Positions 55,601 through 64,000 of a DNA stretch of 64,000 nt are shown here, one piece after another. The stretch is from Nonomuraea jabiensis. Lineage in GTDB: Bacteria; Actinomycetota; Actinomycetes; Streptosporangiales; Streptosporangiaceae. Below the pieces are notes generated by a model that had not been told where the DNA came from, made no database searches, and saw nothing but the letters and a program-made list of their open reading frames with translations. The stretch is taken from positions 992,001 through 1,056,000 of the forward strand of contig NZ_JACHMB010000001.1 of the NCBI RefSeq assembly GCF_014204795.1. The letters run 5' to 3'. Each line of letters starts with the position of its first letter. Position 1 is the stretch's first letter. The position numbers and the translations under genes were made by a program.

Positions 55601-57804
55601 GCCGAATGCGAGGCATAGTCCACCTCGATCCGCCGCGCCCGTTCATACCGAGCCAGGAACTCCTCAATGGCATCCGCATCGCCTGACACCACCGTCGAGG
55701 AAGGCCCGTTCACCGCCGCGATGGAGATCCGATCATCCACTTGCACGTCTGAAGCCGGTACCGGGATCGACGCCATGCCGCCCTGACCGGCCAGCGCCAC
55801 GATCGCCTGGCTCCGCAACGCCACCACCCGGGCGCCATCCCGAAGAGACAGAGCGCCCGCCACCACCGCAGCGGCGATCTCACCCTGGGAATGACCGACC
55901 ACCGCAGCCGGTGCCACTCCGAGCGAGCGCCACACCTCGGCCAGCGACACCATCACCGCCCACAGCACCGGCTGCACCACATCAACCCGGTCCAGACCCG
56001 CTTGATCGCGCAGCACGCCTGTAAGCGACCAGTCCACGAACTCCGACAGCGCCGCCTCACACTCCGCCATCCGCGCCGCGAACACCGGCGACTCATCCAG
56101 CAGCTCCACCCCCATCCCGAGCCACTGCGACCCCTGACCCGGGAAGACGAACACCGTCTTGCCAAGCGGCCCCGCCACGCCCCGCACCGCGCCCTCGTGC
56201 AGACCGGCCAGCAGTTCCTCCCGGTCCGCGCCGATCACCACCGCCCGGTGGTCGAATGCCGAGCGGCCGAGCAACGACCAGCCGACGTCCACCGCGCTCT
56301 GCTCGGGATGCGACCGGGTCCACGAGGCCAGCCGCTCGGCCTGCCGCCGCAGCGCCTCGCCCGTCCGGGCCGAGAGCGTCCACGGCACGGCGGGCAGCTC
56401 CCCGCCGGGCTCCGCCGGAAGCTCGGGGGGTGCCTCCTCCAGCACCACGTGCGCGTTCGTGCCGCTCATGCCGAACGACGACACGCCGGCCCGGCGCGGC
56501 TCGCCGCCCGCGGGCCAGGGGCGGGCCTCGGTGAGCAGCTCCACCGCGCCCGCCGACCAGTCGATGTGCGGCGAGCGCTCCTCGGCGTGCAGCGTCGCGG
56601 GCAGGACGCCGTTGCGCATGGCCATGACCATCTTGATCACGCCCGCCGCGCCGGCGGCGGCCTGCGTGTGGCCGATGTTCGACTTGATCGACCCCAGCCA
56701 CACCGGCCGGTCCCGCTCCTGGCCGTAGGTCGCGATCAACGCCTGGGCCTCGATCGGGTCACCCAGCGGGGTTCCGGTGCCGTGCGCCTCGACCGCGTCG
56801 ACCTGGACGGGCGAGAGTCTGGCGTCGGCGAGCGCCTGGCGGATCACCCGCTGCTGGGAGGGGCCGTTCGGTGCGGTCAGGCCGTTGCTGGCGCCGTCCT
56901 GGTTGACCGCCGAGCCACGGATGACCGCCAGCACCGGGTGGCCGTTGCGGCGGGCGTCCGACAGCCGCTCGACCAGGAGGATGCCGACGCCCTCGGAGAG
57001 CCCCATGCCGTCCGCCTCGGCGGAGAACGCCTTGGAGCGGCCGTCCCTGGCCAGCCCGCGTACCCGGCTGAAGCCGATGAAGGTGCCTGGCGTGGACAGG
57101 ACGGTCACGGCCCCGGCCAGCGCCAGCGAGCAGTCCCCGTTGCGCAGCGCCCGCACCGCGAGGTGCAGCGCCACCAGGGACGAGGAGCAGGCCGTGTCGA
57201 TCGTGACGGCCGGCCCCTCCAGGCCCAGGGTGTAGGAGACGCGGCCCGACACCACGCTCGTGGCGACGCCGGTCATCAGGTAGCCCTGCAGCTCCGGCGG
57301 CGCCTGCATCATCATCGTGAGGAATTCGGGGCTGTTGGCGCCCACGAACACGCCGGTCCGGCTGCCGCGCAGCGCGGCCGGGTCGATGCCGGCCCGCTCG
57401 ATCGCCTCCCACGAGGTTTCGAGCAGCAGCCGCTGCTGCGGGTCCATGGCCACGGCCTCGCGCGGCGAGACGCCGAAGAACGCGGCGTCGAAGGCGGTGG
57501 CGTCCCGCATGAAGCCGCCGTCCCGGACGTAAGAGGTGCCGACCGCGTCGGGATCCGGGTTGTACATCGACTCCAGGTCCCAGCCGCGGTCGTCCGGCAT
57601 CCCGGAGATGGCGTCGGTACGGCCGGACACGACCCGCCACAGGTCCTCGGGACCGGCGATGTCGCCGGGGTAGCGGCAGCCGATGCCGATGATGGCGATG
57701 GGCTCGTGGTCCTTGTCCTCGGCCGCCTGGAGTCGTTTCTTGCTGTCGTGGAGCTCGGTCGTCACGCGCTTGAGGTATTCGACGAGCTGCTCTTCTGTCG
57801 CCAT
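48283..57804 (-). CDS. Type I PKS, two modules: KS-AT(mMal)-DH-KR-ACP / KS-AT(Mal)-KR(degenerate)-ACP
   Basis: The 3173-residue protein begins with an N-terminal coiled-coil docking segment (residues 1-31, [20 protein letters not shown]), which should receive a chain from the PKS ending 34 bases upstream. The first module adds methylmalonate and leaves an alpha-methyl alkene. The second adds malonate and leaves a beta-ketone because its KR is degenerate. The protein ends right after the last ACP (GFSSM, residue about 3130), without TE or C-terminal docking helix. This fits hand-over to a stand-alone NRPS module, most likely the glycine C-A-PCP at 10979-14059. A good SD (AGGAAGG) lies ahead of the ATG. 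It is the probable last PKS of the tetramate line. The gene that follows belongs to aryl acid activation, so pathway and gene order are interleaved. Confidence 0.96.
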   Translation of the reverse strand: MATEEQLVEYLKRVTTELHDSKKRLQAAEDKDHEPIAIIGIGCRYPGDIAGPEDLWRVVSGRTDAISGMPDDRGWDLESMYNPDPDAVGTSYVRDGGFMRDATAFDAAFFGVSPREAVAMDPQQRLLLETSWEAIERAGIDPAALRGSRTGVFVGANSPEFLTMMMQAPPELQGYLMTGVATSVVSGRVSYTLGLEGPAVTIDTACSSSLVALHLAVRALRNGDCSLALAGAVTVLSTPGTFIGFSRVRGLARDGRSKAFSAEADGMGLSEGVGILLVERLSDARRNGHPVLAVIRGSAVNQDGASNGLTAPNGPSQQRVIRQALADARLSPVQVDAVEAHGTGTPLGDPIEAQALIATYGQERDRPVWLGSIKSNIGHTQAAAGAAGVIKMVMAMRNGVLPATLHAEERSPHIDWSAGAVELLTEARPWPAGGEPRRAGVSSFGMSGTNAHVVLEEAPPELPAEPGGELPAVPWTLSARTGEALRRQAERLASWTRSHPEQSAVDVGWSLLGRSAFDHRAVVIGADREELLAGLHEGAVRGVAGPLGKTVFVFPGQGSQWLGMGVELLDESPVFAARMAECEAALSEFVDWSLTGVLRDQAGLDRVDVVQPVLWAVMVSLAEVWRSLGVAPAAVVGHSQGEIAAAVVAGALSLRDGARVVALRSQAIVALAGQGGMASIPVPASDVQVDDRISIAAVNGPSSTVVSGDADAIEEFLARYERARRIEVDYASHSAHVEAIEDELARLLAPVTPQAGEVPWYSTVRQCWLSGAEVDAAYWYENLRHTVWLEPSVRALAEQGHGVFVEVSAHPVLTMAVQETVEDVVACGTLRRDDGGLRRLWTSAAELWVRGAEIDWAGVYEPARPNRVELPTYAFEREPYWPKTVQSNGDLTQVGMGPAGHPLLAAAVSLADGEGVLLTGRLSLKTHPWLADHQVNGQVLLPGTAFVELAVRAGDEAGCDLLEELTLQAPLVLPERGGVQVQVAVGAPDEDGRRALAIHARLDDEPWTRHATGFLAKDTGAAAFGEPSWPPAGATAVSADDVYELLAGIGVGYGAAFRGLRAVWRRDRELFAEVALPEEAAADLAGFGLHPALLDAAIQPLAVGDFFPAQDGAGPVLPFAWTGVRLAATGAATLRVRLAPAGANAVRIEVADATGAPVASVDSLVVRAMAAADLKAAADPLRDALFALDWVPAPPAPARDGLRYALAGGDATRLGLPVDALDPDGPVPDLAILACTPYAGDDPAAGARAATGEVLAAAQSWLDQERYADVPLVVLTRGATGDDLPGAAVWGLIRSAQSENPGRFVLLDVDGTDASWQAVPAALASGEPQLALVEGEILVPRLARHRAAEPAGHGTWAPDGTVLITGGTGTLGGIVARHLVSEHGVRRLVLISRRGPDADGAADLMAELTGLGADVTVTACDAADRQALADVLAAIPDEHPLTGVVHTAGALDDGVLAALTPERIDHVLRAKADAVLNLHELTKDLPLTAFVLFSSAAGVFGGPGQGNYAAANAFVDALAQWRGRLGLPALSLAWGLWEQDSGLTGTLSEADRARLARTGVAPLSTADGLALLDAACAADRAALVPIRLEFAALRMAAQFGALPTILQELVPTSRRRVVGDDPAAASELRERLARMPAAEHARVLLDLVLGQVATVLGYRDAGAVEQDRPFNEAGFDSLTAVEFRNRMNAATGLRLPATLIFDYPTPVQLVRYLRERLLDGPQTAASATARAGEEEPIVIVGMSCRLPGGVTNPDELWNLVAEGGDAMSMFPSDRNWNLDELYHPDPEHPGTTYAREGGFVYDATAFDPAFFSISPREAVAMDPQQRLLLESSWEALEHAGIDPAGLRGSKTGVYVGLMYHDYGMHLQQPASDLEGLVGTGISAGVASGRVSYTFGFEGPSVTLDTACSSSLVALHMAIQALRRGECSLALAGGVTVLSTPSVFVDFSRQRGLAANGRCKSFAAAADGTGWAEGVGMLLVERLSDARRNGHPILAVVRGSAINQDGASYGLTAPNGPSQQRLIEQTLADAGLRAADVDAVEGHGTGTTLGDPIEAQAIVATYGQDRPQDRPLYMGSVKSNLGHTQAAAGVAGVIKMVMAMRHGVLPKTLHVDEPTTHVAWDAGAVRLLTEATPWPETGRPRRAGVSSFGISGTNAHVIVEQVPEEPAAPPAEAGRPVIPWVLSAKTPDALKAQARRLREHLAARPGRPAADLAWSLATTRSSFKRRMVVLGTTPGELAAGLESAIEGTAADNVITGSAARGRTAYLFTGQGSQRPAMGEELYAAYPEYAEAFDAVCTRFDRHLDRPLREVIAGDPDLLKQTRYTQAALFAVEVALFRVLEAWGVRPDYLAGHSIGEIAAAHVAGVLSLDDAVTLVAARGRLMQALPPGGAMVSVRGATEEEVLPLLAGYEERVGIASLNGPASLVLSGDETSVLELAERLARRGCKTKRLAVSHAFHSPLMEPALEEFASVARELAFQPPTIPVVSNVTGELATADELTSPEYWARHLRQAVRFCDGVRTLRDQGVSTFLELGPDAVLSAMVEDCLDGWSGVAAPVLRRDRDEATTLVEALARAHANGVGVDWGAVIGTGSPVPLPTYPFQRQRYWPEPPRHEEAAGPDQELWDAVARGDGDGLLALLGLPGGATLDELLPALARLRGQDGADHADVRYQLGWHPLTDLPAPALRGTWLVVTPDGAPDETPAGVAPGQALTAATAPGQTLTAGTAPGQTPGQALAAGLAAHGADTVRLSAMPDSDGGVAGVVCLLPEGATAPALPAGSAPVWFLTQGAIQVTPSDPLAGPQAARAWGDLRAAASRGHGAPIDVRTRLGEQAGQGRGGLIDLPDRLDVQVMRRLCGVLSGLTGEHEVAVRSGGAFARRLRPAPPRGAPSGREWRPGGTVLVAGPLDETAAELARWAARNGADEVVLTQPHAELEREPGVVVRAVGGRLPAGRVTAVVCTTAEAAYALDKPARAADVPVFVMLAPAHAAWGGDGAGTYEYFTALADERLASGQPVLAVAAGLEEPADAVSAVRQALRQGDRALVVADPDWAALAAAGPARLLEEIPQAAARQDGPDGVVDGIAAFRRLLSDSPADEHHGILLDVVRGQAAAILQLPLPDAVERDAEFFELGFSSMAAVELRNRLVELTGIEVAADAIYDYPTPAELAEHLLAEAVS
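49620..49709 (-). repeat. Three 30-bp tandem repeats in the degenerate KR
   Basis: Units at 49620-49649, 49650-49679 and 49680-49709 are imperfect copies (period 30 bp). They encode a 10-residue ATAPGQ(T/A)LTA-like repeat within the structural half of the dead KR. The repeat keeps the frame and adds a flexible Ala/Pro/Gly/Gln linker. This is consistent with relaxed selection on that domain. Confidence 0.85.
52625..57804 (-). other. PKS module: dock-KS-AT(methylmalonyl)-DH-KR-ACP
   Basis: KS has TACSSS near residue 204. AT has GHSQGE near 637 and YASHS near 730, the methylmalonyl pair. DH has [11 protein letters not shown] near 929 and [10 protein letters not shown] near 1096. KR has [14 protein letters not shown] (B type) and FSSAAGVFG...GNYAAAN. 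The ACP has GFDSL near 1677. Expected outcome is -CH=C(CH3)-CO-, which would become the acyl part next to the tetramate. Confidence 0.92.
55260..56165 (-). repeat. AT block nearly identical to 61680-62585 in the neighbouring PKS gene
   Basis: About 0.9 kb covering [16 protein letters not shown] and YASHS and the post-AT linker of the methylmalonyl AT is almost identical between the two right-hand PKS genes. The same block pairs two ATs of the same specificity, suggesting duplication or gene conversion. Confidence 0.85.
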
Positions 57805-57838
57805 GTGTGCTGCCTTCCTAGCCTTCGGTGACGCCTGC

Positions 57839-60800
57839 TCAGGAGAGTCCGAACTCGCTGTCGATGAAACTGATGATCTCGTCGGCCGTGGCCGAGCTGA
57901 GCTGGCCGGCCACGTCGTCGACGGTGGCGCTCGCCTGGTGCCGTTCCTTCCAGGCGAAGACCAGCTGTTCGAGCCGGGCGGTGATGTCCCCGGCGGTGGC
58001 GCATTCGGCCGCCATGACGGCCAGCCTGGCCTCGATCCGGTCGAGCTCGGCCAGGACCTGCTGTTCGGCGCTGTGCGCGGGTGGCGCCAGCTCCTCCAGC
58101 AGGTGCGCGGCCAGCGCGGCGGCGTTGGGGTAGTCGAAGATCAGGGAGACCGGCAGCCGCAGTCCCGAGACCGCCTTGAGCCGGTTGCGCAGCTCCACGG
58201 CGGTCAGCGAGTCGAAGCCGAGGTCCTTGAACGCCCGTCCCGGTTCGACGGACTCCGGTCCGGCGAAGCCGAGCACGGCGGCGACGTGGCCGCGTACCAG
58301 GTCGAGGAGCATCGGAGCCCGCTCCGCCTCCGGCAGGGCGGCCAGCCGGTCGGTGAGCGACTCGCCCAGGGGCGTCTCCGCCGCCAGCACGCGGCGCGTG
58401 GAGATGCGTACCAGGCCGCGGAAGAGCGGGTGGCCGAACCCCTTGGCCGCGCCCGCGCGCAGCGTGGCGAGATCCAGGTGGATCGGCACGAGCGCCGCCT
58501 CGTCCACGCTCAGCGCCCGGTCGAACAGGTCGAGCCCCTCGTCGAGGCCGAGCGCGCCCATGCCGGACCGGCTCAGCCTGCTCAGGTCGGCCTCGTCCAG
58601 GTGGCCGGTCATGCCGCTGCCGCTCTGCGGCGACCACAGGCCCCAGGCCAGGGAGGTCGCCGCCAGCCCGCGGGCCCGGCGGTGCTGGGCGAGCGCGTCC
58701 AGGAACGTGTTCGCCGCGGCGTAGTTGCCCTGGCCGGGGCTGCCGAGGATGCCCGCGGCGCCCGAGTACAGGATGAACTGCGCCAGGTCGAGATCGGCGG
58801 TCAGCTCGTGCAGGTTGGCCGCCGCGGTCACCTTCGGACGCATGACGGCCTCGACGCGCTCCGGCGTGAGCGAGGAGATCATCCCGTCGTCGAGCACGCC
58901 CGCCGTGCTGACGATCCCGGTCAGCGGGTGCTCGGCGGGGATGCTCGCGAGCAGCGCGGCGAGGGCGTCGCGGTCGGCGGCGTCGCAGGCGGCGACCGTC
59001 ACGCTGGCGCCGAGCCCGGTCAGCTCCGCCTCCAGCGCCGCCGCGCCGTCGGCGGCGGGGCCGCGCCGGCCGGCCAGGACCAGGTGCCGCACGCCGTGCT
59101 CGGTGACCAGGCGCCTGGCGGCGAGGGCGCCGAGCGCGCCGGTGCCGCCGGTGACGAGCACGGTGCCCTCGGGGTCGAGGGCGGGCGGCGCGGTCAGCAC
59201 GACCTTTCCGATGTGGCGGGCCTGGGCGACGTACCGGAACGCGTCCGGGGCGCGGCGGACGTCCCACGTGCTGATCGGCGGGAGCCGCAGCGCGCCCCGC
59301 GCGAACAGGGCGGCGATCTCGGCCAGGATCTCGCCGGTGCGTGCCGGGCCGAGCAGGGTCAGGTCGAAGTTCTGGTAGCGGACCGAGGGCAGCTCGGCCG
59401 GGTCCCGTACGTCCGTCTTGCCCATCTCGATGAAGCGCCCGCCCGGCCGCAGCAGGCCCAGCGAGGCGTCCACGAACTCGCCCGCGAGGGAGTTGAGCAC
59501 GACGTCCACACCCGGTGCGAAGGTCTGCGCGAACTCCAGCGTCCGGGACGAGGCGATGCGCTCGGCGGGGACGCCCAGCTCGCGTACCGCGTCCCATTTG
59601 CTCTCGCTGGCGGTGCCGTAGACCTCGGCGCCCAGGTGGTGGGCGAGCTGCACGGCGGCCATGCCCACGCCGCCCGCGGCGGCGTGCACGAGCAGCCTCT
59701 CGCCTGCCTGGAGCCCGGCCAGGTCGACCAGGGCGTGGTAGGCGGTGACGAACGCGATCGGCACGGACGCCGCCTGGGCGAACGTCCAGCCGTCCGGGAT
59801 GCGGGCGAGCAGCCGGTGGTCGGTGACCGCCTCCCGGGCGAAGCCGTCGACGATGCCCATCACCCGGTCGCCGGGCGCGAGCGTGGTGACGTCGTCGGCC
59901 ACCTCGATGACGACGCCGGCGCCCTCGCCGCCCATCGGCGCGTCGCCCGGATACATGTCCAGGGCGATCAGCACATCGCGGAAGTTCAGGCCCATGGCCT
60001 TGGTGCCGATGCGGACCTGGCCGGGGGCGAGCGCCGCCGACGGGGTGGGGAGCAGCGCGAGGTCGTCGAGCGTGCCGCGGGTGGTGACGTCCAGCCGCCA
60101 GTTCGCGGCCCCGGCCGGCGGGGTCAGCGCGCCGCCGGCTCCGGGCCGGGCCAGGCGGGGCGCGTACGCCGTCCCCTTCCTGATCGCGAGCTGCGCCTCG
60201 CCGGTCGCGAGCGCGGCGGGCAGCGCCCGGCAGGAGTCGGCGTCACGGTCGAGGTCGAGGACGACGATCCGTTCGGGGCTCTCCGACTGCGCGGACCTGA
60301 CCAGGCCCCAGACCCCGGCGTTGGCCAGGTCCGGCACCTCCTCCTCCGCCGTGGTCGCGACCGCGCCGCGGGTGAGCAGGACGAGCCGGGAGGCGGGGAA
60401 GCCCTCCTCGGCCAGCCAGGTCTGCAGCAGCTCCAGCACCTGGCAGGTCCGGTCGGCGACCGCCACGGCCAGCTCGGGCCCCGGTTCGCCGTCCAGCGGG
60501 ACGACCACCCATTCGGGCACCGATCCGGTGGCCACGAGTTCGGCCAGGCCGGCGTGGCCGGCCGCGTCGATCCCGGCGGCCGCCAGCTCGGACGGGTCGC
60601 CGATGACCGCCCATCGCTGCTCGCCCGCTGGCTCGCCGGCGGGCACCGGCGCCCATTCGAGCGTGTAGAGCGAGTCCTCTCCGGGGGCGCGCTGCTCGGC
60701 GCCGAGGTCGGCGGGCAGCGGGCGCAGGATCAGCGAGTCCACGTGCGCGACGGGCACGCCGGTGGTGTCGGTGACGGCGAGCGTCACGTCGTCGGTGCCT

Positions 60801-63800
60801 CGGGGGGTGAGCCGGACGCGGATCGAGGTCGCCCCGGTCGCGTGCAGCCGCACGCCGGTCCAGGCGAACGGCATCCGCGGCCCGTCCTCGGCGGTGGCCG
60901 CGTTCAGCGCGACGCTGTGCAGCGCGGCGTCGAGCAGCGCCGGGTGCAGCCCGAACCCGCCGGTCTCGGTCCCTTCCGGCAGCGCCACCTCGGCGAACAG
61001 CTCCTCGTCGCGCCGCCAGGCCGCCTTCAGGCCCTGGAACGTGGGTCCGTAGCCCAGGCCGACCGCGCCGAGCCAGTCGTACAGGCCGGCCGTCGGGAGC
61101 GGCTGCGCGCCCTCGGGCGGCCAGGTGGCCGCCTCCTGGGCGGGCGGCGCGGCGGCCTCCGGCGCGAGCACGCCGATGGCGTGGCAGGTCCACGGGTCGC
61201 CGGCGGCCCCGCCGTCGGGCCGGGTGTGGACGGTGAGCTGCCGCCGCCCGTCCTCGTAGGGGGCGCCGACGGCCAGCTGGAGCTGGACCGCGCCGCGCTC
61301 GGGCACGATGAGCGGGGCCTGCAGGGTCAGCTCTTCGAGCAGGTCGCAGCCGACCTCGTCGCCGGCCCTGACGGCCAGCTCCACGAACGCGGTGCCCGGC
61401 AGCAGCACCTGGCCGTTGACCTGGTGGTCGGCCAGCCACGGGTGGGTCTTCAGCGAGAGCCTGCCGGTCAGCAGCACGCCGTCGGCGTCGGCCAGCGAGA
61501 CCGACGCGGCGAGGAGGGGGTGCCCGGCCGCGCCGAGCCCGGCGGCTCCGACGTCACCGGCGCCCGTGGTGCGCTCCTCGAGCCAGAAGTGCTGGTGTTG
61601 GAAGGCGTAGGTGGGCAGGTCGACCATCCGGGGAGCGGCGGGCTCCAGGGCCTGGGCCCAATCGACGTTCACGCCGCGTACCCACAGCTCGGCGGCGCTG
61701 GTCCACAACCTGCGCAGGCCGCCGTCGTCGCGGCGCAGCGTGCCACACGCCACCACGTCCTCAACGGTCTCCTGCACCGCCATCGTCAACACCGGATGAG
61801 CACTGACCTCAACGAACACGCCGTGACCCTGCTCGGCCAGCGCCCGCACCGACGGCTCCAACCACACCGTGTGCCGCAGGTTCTCATACCAGTACGCGGC
61901 ATCCACCTCGGCCCCGCTCAGCCAGCACTGCCGGACCGTCGAGTACCACGGCACCTCGCCTGCCTGCGGGGTCACCGGGGCCAGCAGTCTCGCCAGCTCC
62001 TCCTCGATCGCCTCCACATGAGCCGAATGCGAGGCGTAATCCACCTCGATCCGCCGCGCCCGTTCATACCGAGCCAGGAACTCCTCAATGGCATCCGCAT
62101 CACCTGACACCACCGTCGAGGAAGGCCCGTTCACCGCCGCGATCGAAATCCGGTCGTCTACCGCCACCTCCGAGGCGGGCAGCGGGATCGACGCCATGCC
62201 GCCCTGACCGGCCAGCGCCACGATCGCCTGACTCCGCAACGCCACCACCCGGGCACCATCCCGAAGCGACAACGCGCCCGCCACCACCGCAGCGGCGATC
62301 TCACCCTGGGAATGGCCCACCACCGCAGCCGGGACCACCCCGAGCGAGCGCCACACCTCGGCCAGCGACACCATCACCGCCCACAGCACCGGCTGCACCA
62401 CATCAACCCGGTCCAGACCCGCTTGATCGCGCAGCACGCCTGTAAGCGACCAGTCCACGAACTCCGACAGCGCCGCCTCACACTCCGCCATCCGCGCCGC
62501 GAACACCGGCGACTCATCCAGCAGTTCCACCCCCATCCCGAGCCACTGCGACCCCTGACCCGGGAAGACGAACACCGTCTTGCCGCATGGCTCGGCCACA
62601 CCCCGCACCGCGCCCTCATCCAGGCCGGCCAGCAGTTCCTCCCGATCCCCGCCGATCACCACCGCACGGTGATCGAACGCCGACCGCGAAGCCACCAGCG
62701 AGTGCGCCACATCCACCGGCCGTGCCCCGGCCACCGCATCGGCCAACCGGCCCGCCTGAGCCCGCAGCGCCTCCGCGCTACGCGCCGACAGCACCCACGG
62801 CACCACCGGCGGCTCGTCAACGGGCTCGGGCTCCTCGTCCGTGCCCGGCACCTGCTCGATGATCACGTGGGCGTTGGTGCCGCTGATGCCGAAGGAGGAG
62901 ACGGCGGCGCGGCGCGGATGATCCTGGACGTCCCACGGCCGGGCCTCGGTCAGCAGCTCGACGGCCCCGGCCGACCAGTCCACGTGCGGTGACGGCTCGT
63001 CCACGTGCAGGGTTCGCGGCAGCACGCCGTGCCGCATGGCCATCACCATCTTGATGACCCCGGCGACGCCGGCGGCGGCCTGGGTGTGGCCGATGTTCGA
63101 CTTGACGGAGCCGAGCCAGAGCGGCCGCTCCCGGTCCTGGCCATAGGTGGCGATCAGCGCCTGGGCCTCGATCGGGTCGCCCAGCGTCGTGCCGGTCCCG
63201 TGCGCCTCGACCACGTCCACCTCGGCGCCCGACAGCCCGGCGGTGGCCAGCGCCTGGCGGATCACCCGCTGCTGGGAAGGGCCGTTCGGCGCGGTCAGCC
63301 CGTTGCTGGCGCCGTCCTGGTTGATCGCCGAGCCCTTGACGACCGCCAGTACCGGGTGGCCGTTGCGGCGGGCGTCCGACAGCCGCTCAACCAGCAGCAT
63401 GCCGACGCCCTCCGACAGGGCGAACCCGTCCGCCGCGCCGGCGAAGGGCTTGCACCTGCCGTCGCGGGCGAGCGCGCCCTGCAGGCTGAAGCCGATGAAC
63501 CCGAGCGGGGTGCACATCACCGTGACGCCGCCGGCCAGCGCCAGGTCACAGTCGCCGTTCCGCAGCGCCTGCGCCGCCAGGTGCAGCGCCACCAGCGACG
63601 ACGAGCACGCCGTGTCCACCGTCACCGCGGGCCCTTCGAGCCCCAGCGCGTACGCGACCCGGCCGGACGCGATGCTGCTCAGCGTGCCGGTGACCAGGTG
63701 GCCCACGGATTCCAGCGGGACCTGGTCGGAGTGGCGGCCGTACTCCTCATAGGCCGCGCCGACGAAGACGCCGGTACGGGTGCCGCGCAGCGAGCCGGGG

Positions 63801-64000
63801 TCGATCCGCCCGTGCTCGATCGCCTCCCACGAGGCTTCCAGCAGGACCCGCTGCTGCGGGTCCATGGCCAGGGCCTCGCGCGGGCTGATGCCGAAGAACT
63901 CCGGGTCGAACTCGGCCGCGTCGCGCAGGAAACCGCCGTCCCGTACGTACGAGGCGAGCTGGGCCTCGGGGTCCGGGTCGTAGATCCCTTCGACGTCCCA
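57839..64000 (-). CDS. Type I PKS, module KS-AT(methylmalonyl)-DH-ER-KR-ACP plus C-dock (5' end outside window)
   Basis: The reading frame is open at base 64000; 2053 residues are visible. The KS has TACSSS about 130 residues in. AT has GHSQGE and YASHS (methylmalonyl). DH has [11 protein letters not shown] and [12 protein letters not shown] (bases about 59205-60120) has [15 protein letters not shown] and the NADPH motif [15 protein letters not shown] has TGGTGALG and GVLDDG. The ACP and a C-terminal docking helix with a terminal ISFIDSEFG end the protein. A full reduction loop predicts -CH2-CH(CH3)-. The Tyr in the ER MYPG motif is the residue associated with a 2S methyl. One oddity is that the KR catalytic Ser position is Gly (codon 58760-58762). 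It should dock to the PKS 34 bases downstream. Further modules may lie upstream outside the window. Confidence 0.95.
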   Translation of the reverse strand, partial: WDVEGIYDPDPEAQLASYVRDGGFLRDAAEFDPEFFGISPREALAMDPQQRVLLEASWEAIEHGRIDPGSLRGTRTGVFVGAAYEEYGRHSDQVPLESVGHLVTGTLSSIASGRVAYALGLEGPAVTVDTACSSSLVALHLAAQALRNGDCDLALAGGVTVMCTPLGFIGFSLQGALARDGRCKPFAGAADGFALSEGVGMLLVERLSDARRNGHPVLAVVKGSAINQDGASNGLTAPNGPSQQRVIRQALATAGLSGAEVDVVEAHGTGTTLGDPIEAQALIATYGQDRERPLWLGSVKSNIGHTQAAAGVAGVIKMVMAMRHGVLPRTLHVDEPSPHVDWSAGAVELLTEARPWDVQDHPRRAAVSSFGISGTNAHVIIEQVPGTDEEPEPVDEPPVVPWVLSARSAEALRAQAGRLADAVAGARPVDVAHSLVASRSAFDHRAVVIGGDREELLAGLDEGAVRGVAEPCGKTVFVFPGQGSQWLGMGVELLDESPVFAARMAECEAALSEFVDWSLTGVLRDQAGLDRVDVVQPVLWAVMVSLAEVWRSLGVVPAAVVGHSQGEIAAAVVAGALSLRDGARVVALRSQAIVALAGQGGMASIPLPASEVAVDDRISIAAVNGPSSTVVSGDADAIEEFLARYERARRIEVDYASHSAHVEAIEEELARLLAPVTPQAGEVPWYSTVRQCWLSGAEVDAAYWYENLRHTVWLEPSVRALAEQGHGVFVEVSAHPVLTMAVQETVEDVVACGTLRRDDGGLRRLWTSAAELWVRGVNVDWAQALEPAAPRMVDLPTYAFQHQHFWLEERTTGAGDVGAAGLGAAGHPLLAASVSLADADGVLLTGRLSLKTHPWLADHQVNGQVLLPGTAFVELAVRAGDEVGCDLLEELTLQAPLIVPERGAVQLQLAVGAPYEDGRRQLTVHTRPDGGAAGDPWTCHAIGVLAPEAAAPPAQEAATWPPEGAQPLPTAGLYDWLGAVGLGYGPTFQGLKAAWRRDEELFAEVALPEGTETGGFGLHPALLDAALHSVALNAATAEDGPRMPFAWTGVRLHATGATSIRVRLTPRGTDDVTLAVTDTTGVPVAHVDSLILRPLPADLGAEQRAPGEDSLYTLEWAPVPAGEPAGEQRWAVIGDPSELAAAGIDAAGHAGLAELVATGSVPEWVVVPLDGEPGPELAVAVADRTCQVLELLQTWLAEEGFPASRLVLLTRGAVATTAEEEVPDLANAGVWGLVRSAQSESPERIVVLDLDRDADSCRALPAALATGEAQLAIRKGTAYAPRLARPGAGGALTPPAGAANWRLDVTTRGTLDDLALLPTPSAALAPGQVRIGTKAMGLNFRDVLIALDMYPGDAPMGGEGAGVVIEVADDVTTLAPGDRVMGIVDGFAREAVTDHRLLARIPDGWTFAQAASVPIAFVTAYHALVDLAGLQAGERLLVHAAAGGVGMAAVQLAHHLGAEVYGTASESKWDAVRELGVPAERIASSRTLEFAQTFAPGVDVVLNSLAGEFVDASLGLLRPGGRFIEMGKTDVRDPAELPSVRYQNFDLTLLGPARTGEILAEIAALFARGALRLPPISTWDVRRAPDAFRYVAQARHIGKVVLTAPPALDPEGTVLVTGGTGALGALAARRLVTEHGVRHLVLAGRRGPAADGAAALEAELTGLGASVTVAACDAADRDALAALLASIPAEHPLTGIVSTAGVLDDGMISSLTPERVEAVMRPKVTAAANLHELTADLDLAQFILYSGAAGILGSPGQGNYAAANTFLDALAQHRRARGLAATSLAWGLWSPQSGSGMTGHLDEADLSRLSRSGMGALGLDEGLDLFDRALSVDEAALVPIHLDLATLRAGAAKGFGHPLFRGLVRISTRRVLAAETPLGESLTDRLAALPEAERAPMLLDLVRGHVAAVLGFAGPESVEPGRAFKDLGFDSLTAVELRNRLKAVSGLRLPVSLIFDYPNAAALAAHLLEELAPPAHSAEQQVLAELDRIEARLAVMAAECATAGDITARLEQLVFAWKERHQASATVDDVAGQLSSATADEIISFIDSEFGLS

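Noticed and set aside
48283..57804. Terminal thioesterase or reductase on the PKS proteins
   Set aside because: Both complete PKS proteins end directly after an ACP or with a docking helix. No GxSxG or reductase fold is encoded there.

Overview
The window is strongly G+C-rich, nearly every third codon position is G or C, and all twelve genes lie on the minus strand with gaps of at most about 180 bases. Together with giant modular assembly lines, this points to an actinomycete. I cannot name the genus from sequence alone. The window is the interior of one large thiotemplate biosynthetic locus and is open at both ends. Transcription runs from high to low coordinates.

In transcription order the layout is: a type I PKS whose 5' end is outside the window (57839-64000); a two-module PKS (48283-57804); an aryl acid-AMP ligase (46645-48234); an isochorismate synthase (45198-46619); a two-gene ABC exporter (43474-45158); a short intergenic region with hairpins; a small FG-GAP/VCBS beta-propeller protein (42390-43292); a 9141-residue PKS with a KSQ loading module and five extension modules (14907-42332); a cysteine-nucleophile alpha/beta hydrolase that looks like a Dieckmann (tetramate) cyclase (14062-14880); a glycine-specific C-A-PCP NRPS (10979-14059); a six-domain NRPS ArCP-Cy-A-PCP-Cy-A-PCP (4545-10907); and a Cy-A(MT)-PCP NRPS running off the left edge (1-4548).

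Two kinds of chemistry are interleaved. Line A is a polyketide-tetramate line. The KSQ PKS should make an acetyl-primed hydroxy-tetraenoyl chain. Unseen module(s) plus the right-hand PKS genes extend it, the last module leaves a beta-ketone (its KR is degenerate), glycine is added, and the cysteine hydrolase would close a 3-acyl tetramic acid. Line B resembles the coelibactin/pyochelin/yersiniabactin logic: chorismate to isochorismate to an aryl acid, aryl adenylation, loading on ArCP, then three cysteine heterocyclisations, the last with a built-in methyltransferase. The genes for line B's aryl supply sit between line A's PKS genes, and line B's NRPSs directly follow line A's release enzyme. 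The two lines are therefore organised as one locus. Whether they make one hybrid molecule or two metal-binding products cannot be decided from this window. I know of no described product with this combination.
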